Notes: a model not told the origin generated them from the sequence alone. Positions 15,842 through 23,701 are shown, numbered from the stretch's first letter. The stretch: 28,528 nt of DNA from Candidatus Woesearchaeota archaeon (GCA_017608295.1 JAFCGF010000026.1:1-28528), one strand, 5' to 3'. Numbers and translations: made by a program.

Positions 15842-17665
15842 ATGAAGAATTCAATCGGACTTCTTATCATATTCATTTCGATCCTATTTACGGTTCCCGG
15901 AATAGCACAAAACGAGAAATACGATGCAGTTTATCAACAAATATCTGAAATATATACCCTGAATCCGGATGGCTCCATCGATTACAGGTTTTTTAAATCG
16001 CAAAAATTACAAACGTATTATTCATTTCATCGCCTCTTCGGAGAGACCTTTATCATTTATAATCCCGATTTTCAGACATTGAAAATCGATGAAGCCTATA
16101 CAATTATGGCTGATGGGAAAAAAATAGTTACCCCGGAAAATGCATTCAATGAAGTGCTTCCCCGATTTGCCGGAAATGCACCAGCATTCAATCATCTTCG
16201 TGAAATGGTTGTGACACACACGGGTTTGGAAATCGGCTCAACCATTAATCTGGAATATACGATTCAAACCCAAAAAGGATTTTTTCCAGCCCTGATGGGC
16301 ACGGAGGTCCTGGCAGAGACACAGCCTGCAGACAAGCTGACGATAAGTGTCAGGATACCGCAAGGTCAGGAACTTTATTATCATTTATTCAATTCAAATT
16401 TGAAACCCCAAATCAGTCATGCCAACGGGTATACATCCTATATCTGGGAAATTTCACAAATCCCTGCAATCTCTTTCGAAAGGAATCAAATACGCCATCA
16501 TAGCAATTACCCGACCCTGGTATTCAGCACACTCGATAGCTATCGCGATATTGTTGCCTATTTCAATAACCAAGGGGCTTTTTTGAATCAGGAATCTACC
16601 CCGATCAATGAATTTATCACCGGGTTGTCGCACGGGAAAACAGATCAAAGCGAAGTGATTTTTGCATTACAGGATGAGGTGGTGAAGAACCTGAAGTTGT
16701 TTCCTGTTCCTGAAAAGTATACCGGATATCGCTTGCGAGCACCGGGAGAAGTTTGGAAAAGCAACGGAGGAACGGTAGCTGAAAAAGCGGTTTTGCTGGC
16801 CTTTATGTTGAAGCAGGCAGGAATTCCTGCGGCACCCGTGCTTGTGTTTGACGGAAACACGTTCGATATAAAGACAGGAAACCTTACCAATCTGGAGGAG
16901 TGGATCGTTCAGACAGAGATACCTGAAAAGGGACCCATCTACCTCTCTGTTAAACAGGTCAATGCATTTGACATGACATCGTTATTGGCCGGCCATGTTT
17001 TTATGGTATTGAACCAGGATGGCTCCTATACACTGAAAGAGCCAAGGGTTGAAAAGAGCTCCGTGACGATGAAAGGAATATTTACCATTGATCCGGATCA
17101 TGTCCTGAGCGGGAATATCACCGGAGAGCTTGCGGGCCATTCGAATCCTTTCCTGGCTTTACTCAGAAAAAAGGATAAAATCGAGCACTACTTTTCGGGA
17201 TTCTCATCTTCGAATATTCAAGATGTTGACCTGTCCGGATTATCGCTACAAAAGGCCTCTTTCTCCTGCCAGGTCAATAAAAAAAGTGTACTGAAAAAGG
17301 ACTCCAGCTTCTTCTTCTTTTCAATTCCATTGTTGAAAACAGGGATAGAAAGTGCCGGGATCAACTCTCTGGTGACGGACCGGACCGCCCCTTTTGTTCT
17401 ATCAGCTCCGATTGAGGAGAATTATGAATTTACCATTGCTATCCCGGAAGATATGACACTGATTACCCGTGATATTGATATCCATGTTAATAATCAAATA
17501 GGTTCCTTTGAATACCTGGTGAAACAAAAAAAGGGAATAGTGTTAGTGAAAAAGAGGCTACAACTTAAACAAGCCACAATTGCACCTGAAGATTATACCG
17601 ATTTTAAGGAGCTGATGGATAACTGGAACCTCTGGCAAACAGGTGAGCTGATTTTTCGGAAATAG
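15842..17665 (+). CDS. Exported DUF3857 protein with degenerate transglutaminase domain
   Basis: A 607-residue paralogue-like neighbour of the preceding gene. It has a signal peptide (1-22, ending GIAQ), an N-terminal DUF3857 domain, a transglutaminase-like middle part and a C-terminal beta domain. In the helix where the first protein has GVCKDKAGML this one reads GGTVAEKAVLL, with Val312 replacing the catalytic Cys. The His and Asp motifs are also not recognisable (EEWIVQTEIP where a histidine motif is expected). It is therefore probably a non-catalytic partner or a binding protein. It is the last gene of the operon and its stop touches the convergent dnaG stop with no spacer. Confidence 0.82.
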   Translation: MKNSIGLLIIFISILFTVPGIAQNEKYDAVYQQISEIYTLNPDGSIDYRFFKSQKLQTYYSFHRLFGETFIIYNPDFQTLKIDEAYTIMADGKKIVTPENAFNEVLPRFAGNAPAFNHLREMVVTHTGLEIGSTINLEYTIQTQKGFFPALMGTEVLAETQPADKLTISVRIPQGQELYYHLFNSNLKPQISHANGYTSYIWEISQIPAISFERNQIRHHSNYPTLVFSTLDSYRDIVAYFNNQGAFLNQESTPINEFITGLSHGKTDQSEVIFALQDEVVKNLKLFPVPEKYTGYRLRAPGEVWKSNGGTVAEKAVLLAFMLKQAGIPAAPVLVFDGNTFDIKTGNLTNLEEWIVQTEIPEKGPIYLSVKQVNAFDMTSLLAGHVFMVLNQDGSYTLKEPRVEKSSVTMKGIFTIDPDHVLSGNITGELAGHSNPFLALLRKKDKIEHYFSGFSSSNIQDVDLSGLSLQKASFSCQVNKKSVLKKDSSFFFFSIPLLKTGIESAGINSLVTDRTAPFVLSAPIEENYEFTIAIPEDMTLITRDIDIHVNNQIGSFEYLVKQKKGIVLVKKRLQLKQATIAPEDYTDFKELMDNWNLWQTGELIFRK

Positions 17666-19615
17666 CTATTGGGTTATGATCCGGCCAAGCTCCCTGTTTA
17701 CAATGATGCTGCTATCTTTCAGGTTTTTCAATTCATTCAACAGCAATTCCTGATCTTTTGGATCAGAAGCCACCAACATCTCTTTCAGTTTGGCTGCAAT
17801 GATTTTATCCAATTTTTTTGACTTGAAAGAGAGAATAGCGGTAAACACCAGTTCTTTGATACGATTCTCTTCCACATTCACATGGATGTTGTTCTTTTTC
17901 CAGTTAACACTTAATTCATAGGGTGTAAACACCAGATCAACAGATGTATGAGCTATATCCGGGTCATTGTGGGAGATAAATTCATTCCGGTCAGGGATCC
18001 TCTCCTCCTGATGGGCTTTGACATATTCAGCGAAGATGGCAGCATAAACTGAATTTTCAAAACCAAGCTCATCGCGTAAAATATCGATAATAATGAATTC
18101 GGCTACTTTTACTACATACTCTTCCTCTTCTCCCGCTTCATTTTTCCGGGTTAACGGGATGACGTCATTACCATAGAGCAGCAGTATCCGGATGATCTCC
18201 CGCTCCTGGTATTCATCGGAAGCGATATCATACTCTTCGCGGGGAGGTGCCGTTTGATCTTCTGTCCACCCGATATCCTCGGGTTTCTTCAGATCCGGGA
18301 TCATCTTTTTGATCTTGTTCCGCAGGATCTTTCTCACCTCATTCATCAGCACCTGTTCGGGAACGTTCATCAATACAGCACACTCTTTGATATACAGTGT
18401 ACGTGTAATGCCATCAGGAATCAACCCGATCGTTTTGACGATCTCCCTGATCAGAGCAGCCTTTTTTATCGGATCACCCTCTGTCTCTTTCAGCAGCAGA
18501 CGGGTTTTGAAAAGAATGAAGTTATCAGCTTGATTCGCGACGAATTCCTCAACTTCTGTGGGATGATGTTTGCGGGAATAGGAGTCAGGATCTTCCCCTT
18601 CCGGAAAGAGAACGATCTTTACATTCATGCCTTCCTCTATGATCATATCGATACTCCTGAACGACGCTTTGATCCCGGCCGGATCGCCATCGTAAAGAAT
18701 GGTGATATTTTTGGTGTATCGCTGGATCATGCGGATCTGGTCCTGTGTCAGGGATGTCCCGGAGGAGGCTACGACATTTTCGATTCCAGCCTGGTGCAGG
18801 GAGATCACATCGGTGTAGCCCTCCACTAAAAAGCAGCTCTCTTTGGAGGCGATGGCATTACGGGCAAAGAAGATCCCGTAAAGCGATTTACTTTTGTTGT
18901 AGACAACAGAATCGGGAGAATTGACATACTTGGGCCGGTTTTTTTCGGTGGTCAGAATCCGGCCACCGAAACCGATCACACGACCGGAAGCGCTGTGGAT
19001 AGGAAAAATAACCCGGGAGTGGAATCGGTCATATGCCCGGGTATCCTTCTGCAGAGTCAACCCGCTCTTGATCAGATTGTCCAGCTTATATCCATTCTCC
19101 AGGGCATGTTTGGTAAAGGCATCCCACGTGGAGGGGTTATACCCCAGCTGAAATTTCCGGATGATGTCATCACGAACACCCCTCTCTTTCAGGTAACTGA
19201 GCCCGATTGCTTTCCCCTCTTCGGTTTCATGAAGCGTCTTTTCATAGAAATCCCGGGCAAATAGATTCAGGTTATAAAGGCTCTCCCGCTCGCTGAGCTC
19301 TTGTAGCATCTCCGGGGTTTGCACCTCTTCTTCAATCTCAATCTGGTATTTGTTTGCCAGGTAACGAAGCGCTTCAGGATAGATGAAATGCTCATACTCC
19401 ATCAGAAAATTTACCGCGTTACCAGCTTTTCCACAGCCGAAACATTTATAAATCCCTTTGGTTGGTGAGACGGTGAAAGAGGGTGTTTTTTCATTGTGGA
19501 ACGGACACAAACCGATCATGTTGACCCCTCGTCGCCGGAGGGTGACAAAATCTCCGATCACCTCTTCGATCCGGGTGGCGGAGATGATCGTATCGATCGT
19601 ATCCCGTGAAATCAT
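17666..19615 (-). CDS. dnaG: DNA primase
   Basis: A 649-residue replicative primase that makes RNA primers and docks on the DnaB helicase. The zinc-binding domain has Cys37, His40, Cys58 and Cys61 (LCPFHNEKTPSF and YKCFGCGKAGNAVNF). The RNA polymerase domain has YLKERGV, GFGGR, YNKSKSLYG and the TOPRIM motifs VEGYTDVISLHQAG and ILYDGDPAG, followed by PEGEDPDSY. The remaining C-terminal part is the helicase-binding region. The frame stays open to 19855, but the ATG at 19615 (MISRDTIDTIISATRIEEVIG) is the standard DnaG N-terminus and the upstream codons look non-coding. It is divergent from the DUF362 gene and ends directly against the DUF3857 gene. Confidence 0.95.
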   Translation of the reverse strand: MISRDTIDTIISATRIEEVIGDFVTLRRRGVNMIGLCPFHNEKTPSFTVSPTKGIYKCFGCGKAGNAVNFLMEYEHFIYPEALRYLANKYQIEIEEEVQTPEMLQELSERESLYNLNLFARDFYEKTLHETEEGKAIGLSYLKERGVRDDIIRKFQLGYNPSTWDAFTKHALENGYKLDNLIKSGLTLQKDTRAYDRFHSRVIFPIHSASGRVIGFGGRILTTEKNRPKYVNSPDSVVYNKSKSLYGIFFARNAIASKESCFLVEGYTDVISLHQAGIENVVASSGTSLTQDQIRMIQRYTKNITILYDGDPAGIKASFRSIDMIIEEGMNVKIVLFPEGEDPDSYSRKHHPTEVEEFVANQADNFILFKTRLLLKETEGDPIKKAALIREIVKTIGLIPDGITRTLYIKECAVLMNVPEQVLMNEVRKILRNKIKKMIPDLKKPEDIGWTEDQTAPPREEYDIASDEYQEREIIRILLLYGNDVIPLTRKNEAGEEEEYVVKVAEFIIIDILRDELGFENSVYAAIFAEYVKAHQEERIPDRNEFISHNDPDIAHTSVDLVFTPYELSVNWKKNNIHVNVEENRIKELVFTAILSFKSKKLDKIIAAKLKEMLVASDPKDQELLLNELKNLKDSSIIVNRELGRIITQ

Positions 19616-19673
19616 GAATATCAAATACCTTGAAGCGAAATTACGAAAAAGGAGAATGATATTTTTAGTAATT

Positions 19674-19682
19674 TTATCCACA
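19674..19682 (+). promoter_or_regulatory. DnaA-box consensus 9-mer upstream of dnaG
   Basis: TTATCCACA, a perfect match to the classical DnaA box, lies in the 79-bp divergent gap between dnaG and the DUF362 gene. A single box may reflect DnaA regulation of primase, or chance: a second perfect copy (reverse complement, 2099-2107) lies inside the integrase coding region. Confidence 0.25.
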
Positions 19683-19694
19683 AATATGATTCTC

Positions 19695-20633
19695 ATGAAG
19701 CGACGTGACTTTTTCAAGAAGAGTATTTTAACAGGTGTCGCCGCCGGAGCGGCCCTAACCCTTGGCGACACAAAGAAATTATTTGCGGGTGTTCCTGATC
19801 CTGCTCCGATCCCTCCCCCTGAAGGGTATGATCTGATAGCCGTGAAAGGAGCCAATCCGGCAACAATGTTTGAAAAAGGAATTCAATCGCTGGGAGGGAT
19901 AGAAGCATTTGTTAAAAAGGGACAAACGGTGGTAGTGAAACCCAACATCGGCTGGGATGTTCCTCCGGAGCGGGCCGCCAATACCAACCCTCACCTTGTC
20001 AGGAAGATCATCGAGCATTGTTACGGAGCCGGTGCCAAACAGGTTTATGTATTTGACCACACCTGCGACAACTGGATCAAATGTTATAAAAACAGCGGGA
20101 TAGAACAGGCGGTAAAAGATGCCGGCGGAAAGATCGTTCCGGGCAATGCCGAATCCAGCTACCAGGAGGTGGAGATCAAAACCGGGAAAAAACTGACCCG
20201 GACAAAAGTACACGAGCTGATCATAAGTTCTGATGTATTCATCAATGTCCCGGTGCTTAAGAGCCACAGTGCGGTACAATTGACGATCTCCATGAAAAAC
20301 CTGATGGGTGTGGTATGGGATCGTTTATGGTGGCATCGCAACGACCTGAATCAGTGTATCGTTGATTATACGCCCTACCGGTTACCTGATCTGAATATTG
20401 TCGATGCTTACCGGGTACTGATGAAACGAGGTCCACGCGGAGTGTCGGTAGAGGATGTCGATAAAAAAGACTCGCTGATCATCTCCCGTGATATCGTTGC
20501 CGCTGATGCAGCTGCAGCCAGAATCTTTGGCGTGGAACCCGACACCATTCCATATATCCGAATGGCTGATCAGGCCAACCTGGGCACCATGGACCTGACC
20601 AAATTAAAGATCAACCGGATTAAGTTATCATAA
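19695..20633 (+). CDS. Tat-exported DUF362 protein
   Basis: A 312-residue protein with a twin-arginine signal (MKRRDFFKKSILTGVAAGAAL) and cleavage near residue 30. The mature part is a DUF362 domain, with VVVKPNIGWDVPPERAANTNPHLVRKI, VFDHTCDNW, FINVPVLKSHSAVQLTISMKNLMGV and a closing AADAAAARIFG segment. The frame is open upstream to 19458, but the ATG at 19695 (or 19686) gives the Tat signal and avoids overlap with dnaG. DUF362 proteins are often encoded beside ferredoxin-like membrane proteins, as here (1-nt gap). The role is probably in periplasmic redox chemistry, but no biochemical function can be assigned. The Tat signal suggests folding with a cofactor before export. Confidence 0.85.
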   Translation: MKRRDFFKKSILTGVAAGAALTLGDTKKLFAGVPDPAPIPPPEGYDLIAVKGANPATMFEKGIQSLGGIEAFVKKGQTVVVKPNIGWDVPPERAANTNPHLVRKIIEHCYGAGAKQVYVFDHTCDNWIKCYKNSGIEQAVKDAGGKIVPGNAESSYQEVEIKTGKKLTRTKVHELIISSDVFINVPVLKSHSAVQLTISMKNLMGVVWDRLWWHRNDLNQCIVDYTPYRLPDLNIVDAYRVLMKRGPRGVSVEDVDKKDSLIISRDIVAADAAAARIFGVEPDTIPYIRMADQANLGTMDLTKLKINRIKLS

Positions 20634-20634
20634 T

Positions 20635-22227
20635 ATGGGATGGAAGATTCTAAAAACCATCCGGGTGATTGTTTCACTCATCTTTTTCTGTTTCACATTT
20701 TTTATCTTTATTGATTTTGCAGCGATCTTCTCCATCCGGTTGATCAAAACAATCCTCTATCTTCAGTTTGTACCATCCCTGATCAATTTTTTCAGTCTTT
20801 TTACTCTGGCTTCTGCCGGTTTTCTGTTCATATTGGTTCTAACCCTTCTTTTCGGCCGGGTCTACTGCTCTTCTGTCTGTCCGCTGGGCACGCTTCAGGA
20901 CATTATCATCGGGATCAATGCCCGCTTGCGCAGGTGGAAAAAATTCAGGTTCCGAAGGTCGAACCCGTGGGTCAGGTATACCATTCTACTTGTGACGGCT
21001 ATCCTTTTGATTTTCGGGAACATGTTCCTGCTTACGCTGCTGGATCCTTACAGCCTGGCCGGCAGGTTTTTCTCCGATCTGTTCCGGCCCATCTATTATG
21101 CAACCAATAATCTGTTGGCTATTTTGTTGCAGTCATACGATATTTATTCCCTCTATCCTGTTCCTTTGAATTTCCATTCATGGCTTTCTATATTGATTTC
21201 CGGGGTGTTGTTTGTAACAATTCTGTTACTTGCCCTGTTCAAAGACCGCTGGTTTTGTACGGAGATCTGTCCGGTGGGAACCCTGCTTGGATTGATTTCA
21301 AAAGTATCGTTGTTTATAATTCAGATTGACGAAACGGAATGTACGGCATGCGGAATCTGTAGTCGCGTTTGCAAATCGGGATGCATCAATTTCATGGAGA
21401 AAACGGTTGATTTTTCACGATGTGTCGCCTGTTTTAATTGCATAAAATGGTGCCCGCATGAGGGAATTAAGTACGAAATTCGAAATTCGAAATTCGAAAT
21501 TCGAAAAAAAACTAATTTATCTGATCCGGAGACTCCTTCTCCTCTGAAGAATAATTCCCGCAGGGACTTTTTGAAAACAACCGCATTAACCGCCTCCCTG
21601 CTTACTATACCAAATGCAATTTTATCTCAGAGCGATGAGACAGCGGAGGAAACAATGAATCCATATCCGGCATTGCCTCCCGGATCGATCAGTTTCTGGC
21701 ACTATACCGAAAAATGCATCTCCTGTCATCTTTGCATCAGTGCTTGTCCCACACATGTTTTGCAACCTGCGTTTCTGGACTATGGCCTGACCGGGATCCT
21801 GCAGCCGAAAATGGATTTTGCGGCAAACTTTTGCAATTTCGACTGCATTGTCTGTACGGAAATTTGTCCCACCGGCGCGATATTGCCGCAGACAATTGAA
21901 CAAAAGCATGTGATTCAGATCGGGGTCTCCAAACTGATAAAAAACCTCTGTATTCCTGTTGATAAAGGAACGGTTTGCGGTGCTTGTTCAGAACATTGTC
22001 CCACCAAAGCAGTAGAGATGGTTCCTTACCTGGGAGAGCTGAAAATACCGGAGATCGATGAAAAGATCTGTGTCGGATGCGGTGCTTGCGAACATGTATG
22101 TCCGACCCGACCGGTACGGGCAATCTATGTGGAACCACATCTTTATCATCGCAAGGCGTTGAAACCGCTCAAAGAGGTAGAACCGACCATTGAGATCAAA
22201 GAGACAGAAGAGGATTTTCCGTTTTAA
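20635..22227 (+). CDS. Fused NapH-like/NapG-like polyferredoxin with internal Tat signal
   Basis: A 530-residue membrane iron-sulfur protein that looks like two proteins joined. Part one (1-280) is NapH-like: several membrane helices, the paired CxxxCP motifs CSSVCPLG (Cys78) and CTEICPVG (Cys208), and two 4Fe-4S motifs (CTACGICSRVC from Cys236 and CVACFNCIKWCP). A linker (281-307) encoded by a 7-bp repeat follows. Next comes a full twin-arginine signal, SRRDFLK at 308-314 with a hydrophobic stretch. Part two is NapG-like, with four more clusters (CISCHLCISACP, CNFDCIVCTEICP, CGACSEHCP, CVGCGACEHVCP). The layout predicts cytoplasmic clusters in the first half and periplasmic ones in the second, an electron path across the membrane. 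The partner is probably the DUF362 protein encoded just upstream. Confidence 0.85.
   Translation: MGWKILKTIRVIVSLIFFCFTFFIFIDFAAIFSIRLIKTILYLQFVPSLINFFSLFTLASAGFLFILVLTLLFGRVYCSSVCPLGTLQDIIIGINARLRRWKKFRFRRSNPWVRYTILLVTAILLIFGNMFLLTLLDPYSLAGRFFSDLFRPIYYATNNLLAILLQSYDIYSLYPVPLNFHSWLSILISGVLFVTILLLALFKDRWFCTEICPVGTLLGLISKVSLFIIQIDETECTACGICSRVCKSGCINFMEKTVDFSRCVACFNCIKWCPHEGIKYEIRNSKFEIRKKTNLSDPETPSPLKNNSRRDFLKTTALTASLLTIPNAILSQSDETAEETMNPYPALPPGSISFWHYTEKCISCHLCISACPTHVLQPAFLDYGLTGILQPKMDFAANFCNFDCIVCTEICPTGAILPQTIEQKHVIQIGVSKLIKNLCIPVDKGTVCGACSEHCPTKAVEMVPYLGELKIPEIDEKICVGCGACEHVCPTRPVRAIYVEPHLYHRKALKPLKEVEPTIEIKETEEDFPF
21475..21502 (+). repeat. Perfect 4 x 7-bp tandem repeat (GAAATTC) inside the fused gene
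   Basis: Four exact copies of GAAATTC, followed by GAAAAAAAA, lie at the junction of the NapH-like and NapG-like halves (residues about 281-290). The unit is not a multiple of three. Reading the frame with three copies gives a TGA at the end of the linker, and with five copies a TAA four codons after the array. Copy-number change would therefore release a NapH-length protein alone. Confidence 0.85.
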
Positions 22228-22250
22228 CCAAAACAGAACAATGCCGATTG

Positions 22251-22270
22251 TAGAATTTAGGATCTAAGTT
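22251..22270 (+). repeat. Degenerate 7-bp-period repeat before the GNAT gene
   Basis: TAGAATT-TAGGATC-TAAGTTA reads as three imperfect 7-bp units that run into the GNAT start codon. Weak alone, but it follows the same 7-bp period as three other arrays in this half of the window. Confidence 0.4.
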
Positions 22271-22702
22271 ATGATAGAGATTAGGAAAATAGAATCATTG
22301 AAATCGGAAGATGCAAAGAGAGCGTTTGCGATTCGTCAAACAGTTTTCGTTGAAGAACAGGAGGTGGATCCCGAACTGGAATATGACGAATTTGAATCCG
22401 GATCCCACCATTACCTGGTCCTGAAAGAAAATCAACCGGTAGGAACAGCACGTTGGCGGGAAACCAGCAAAGGGGTCAAACTGGAACGATTTGCCGTATT
22501 GCCGGAATTCCGGGATCAGGGTATAGGGGAGAAACTTCTGGCGAGGATACTGGAAGATGTCAAGCCGTTGGGCAGAAAGATCTATCTGCATGCTCAGCTG
22601 CGCGCACTCCTTTTATATGAACGGGCCGGATTTGTTAAACAAGGGGAAATCTTCTTCGAAGCGAATATCGAGCATTATTACATGGAGTATATAGAACACT
22701 GA
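22271..22702 (+). CDS. GNAT-family N-acetyltransferase
   Basis: A 143-residue acyltransferase transferring an acetyl group from acetyl-CoA to an unknown amine. The first half has FAIRQTVFVEEQEVDPELEYDEF, typical of the ElaA/YjcF-like subgroup. The acetyl-CoA binding motif A is LERFAVLPEFRDQGIGEKLL at about 71-90, and the C-terminal YERAGFVKQGEIFFEANIEHYYME matches the family. The substrate cannot be inferred. It lies 43 nt after the polyferredoxin gene and its stop is part of a long inverted repeat that probably terminates transcription. Confidence 0.88.
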   Translation: MIEIRKIESLKSEDAKRAFAIRQTVFVEEQEVDPELEYDEFESGSHHYLVLKENQPVGTARWRETSKGVKLERFAVLPEFRDQGIGEKLLARILEDVKPLGRKIYLHAQLRALLLYERAGFVKQGEIFFEANIEHYYMEYIEH

Positions 22703-22778
22703 TGACACAGATAAAACTGATTTTCACAGATTTTAATCCGTGGAAATTTGTGTTGCCGAAGGCATCTGTGTCATCAGT
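22698..22778. repeat. 15-bp perfect inverted repeat, hairpin between convergent genes
   Basis: ACTGATGACACAGAT (22698-22712) is matched by its exact reverse complement at 22764-22778. The 51-nt interior itself contains a CACAGATTT / AAATTTGTG near-palindrome. It starts over the GNAT stop codon and ends 3 nt before the convergent PHP gene. The CACAGATTTTxATCCGTGG-type sequence resembles dispersed extragenic repeats of Bacteroidota. It could serve as a bidirectional terminator. Confidence 0.65.
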
Positions 22779-22781
22779 GAT

Positions 22782-23675
22782 TTATAAACTTATATCCTGC
22801 CAGCCGGTTGTAGTCAGCATTTGTTGCGTTAAAAATCCCAGTTCTTTCAATACGGTTTTTGTTTCGGGGAACAACCGGGAGATCTCTTCCGGCCGGTGTG
22901 CATCCGAAGTCAGGATGATCGGAATTTCCAATGATCGAATTTTTTGCAGTATTTCCGGACCCGGGAAAAGGGTTTCCGAACGCTTTTTATAGATCCCGCG
23001 GGTGTTCACCTCCACAACCAAAGCACTCTCTTTGATCATATCCAGGGTTTCATCCACCAGCGCCACATACCACGCTTCATCTTCCCGGAAAAAGCGGTCT
23101 TTGTTGTGCATCTTGATTTTATCGAGGTGTCCGATGATATCCGGCTTTTCAATTACAATCATCTTCTGGATTTGTCGCCAATAAGTGGTTACAGCCCTCC
23201 GGATATCGCTTCCAAAGACATCACGTAAACCGATATCATATTTTGATTGAACAGATCCGTCGATAAACCAGACTTGTTCTGTCTGCATATTTCGAATCAG
23301 ATGAACCGACCCGATGATATAATCAAAAGGATACGCGTTGCGAAACTCCCGGATCGAAGAGCTAATTCCCGGAATGTAATCATACTCTAAGCCAAGAAGG
23401 ATCTCGATACCGGATTTAACCCCTAAATCCCCTAAAGGGGACTTATTCCTCCCCTCCAAGGGGAGGTTAGGAGGGGTCATCAAATTTAAAATACTTTCAC
23501 AATAATTCGTTAACTCATCACCATTTTGAATCGCAAAAGAGTTCGGAATTGGAATAGGGGAATGGTCGGAAAATCCCAGGATGGAGAACCCTTGTCTCAG
23601 AGCCTCTTCAACATATGCCTCCGGGTCATCTGAACCGTCACTGAAATGTGTGTGTGTATGGAGATTGGCCAGCAT
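22782..23675 (-). CDS. PHP-domain histidinol-phosphatase-like hydrolase
   Basis: A 297-residue metal-dependent phosphoesterase of the PHP fold, HisK type. Metal ligand motifs are present in order: NLHTHTHFSDGS (His6, His8), GFSDHSP, LLGLEYDYIPG, YIIGSVHLI, DIIGHLDKIK and TSDAHRPEE. It probably removes phosphate from histidinol phosphate or a similar small molecule; specificity is not certain and no his genes are nearby. Residues about 67-86 (PPNLPLEGRNKSPLGDLG) are encoded by a palindromic repeat inserted in frame between conserved motifs. It is the second gene after the U32 gene, with a 6-nt gap. Confidence 0.87.
   Translation of the reverse strand: MLANLHTHTHFSDGSDDPEAYVEEALRQGFSILGFSDHSPIPIPNSFAIQNGDELTNYCESILNLMTPPNLPLEGRNKSPLGDLGVKSGIEILLGLEYDYIPGISSSIREFRNAYPFDYIIGSVHLIRNMQTEQVWFIDGSVQSKYDIGLRDVFGSDIRRAVTTYWRQIQKMIVIEKPDIIGHLDKIKMHNKDRFFREDEAWYVALVDETLDMIKESALVVEVNTRGIYKKRSETLFPGPEILQKIRSLEIPIILTSDAHRPEEISRLFPETKTVLKELGFLTQQMLTTTGWQDISL
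23419..23477. repeat. Palindromic repeat element inserted in frame in the PHP gene
   Basis: About 59 bp with outer inverted ends ACCCCT...AGGGGT and two inner hairpins (TCCCCTAAAGGGGA, 23429-23441 region; CCTCCCCTCCAAGGGGAGG, 23448-23466 region). It is read through as PPNLPLEGRNKSPLGDLG by the PHP gene. Similar C/G-rich palindromes encoding 'PPxLPLxG...SPLGDLGV' peptides are, from memory, common dispersed elements in Bacteroidota genomes. Confidence 0.75.
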
Positions 23676-23680
23676 TAATA

Positions 23681-23701
23681 TTCAGAACTCAGGATTCAGA
23701 A
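23681..23701. repeat. Three-unit 7-bp repeat over the U32 gene stop
   Basis: TTCAGAA-CTCAGGA-TTCAGAA: three 7-bp units with the outer two identical. On the minus strand each unit contains TGA or an equivalent, and the array encodes the last residues (NPEF) and the stop codon of the U32 gene. Confidence 0.6.

Noticed and set aside
18254..18829. 191-codon plus-strand frame inside dnaG
   Set aside because: Antisense to conserved TOPRIM and C-terminal regions of primase; no family features.
19616..19855. Upstream extension of the dnaG frame
   Set aside because: The extra 80 residues (glycine/proline-rich start) overlap the DUF362 signal sequence; family members start at MISRDTIDT.
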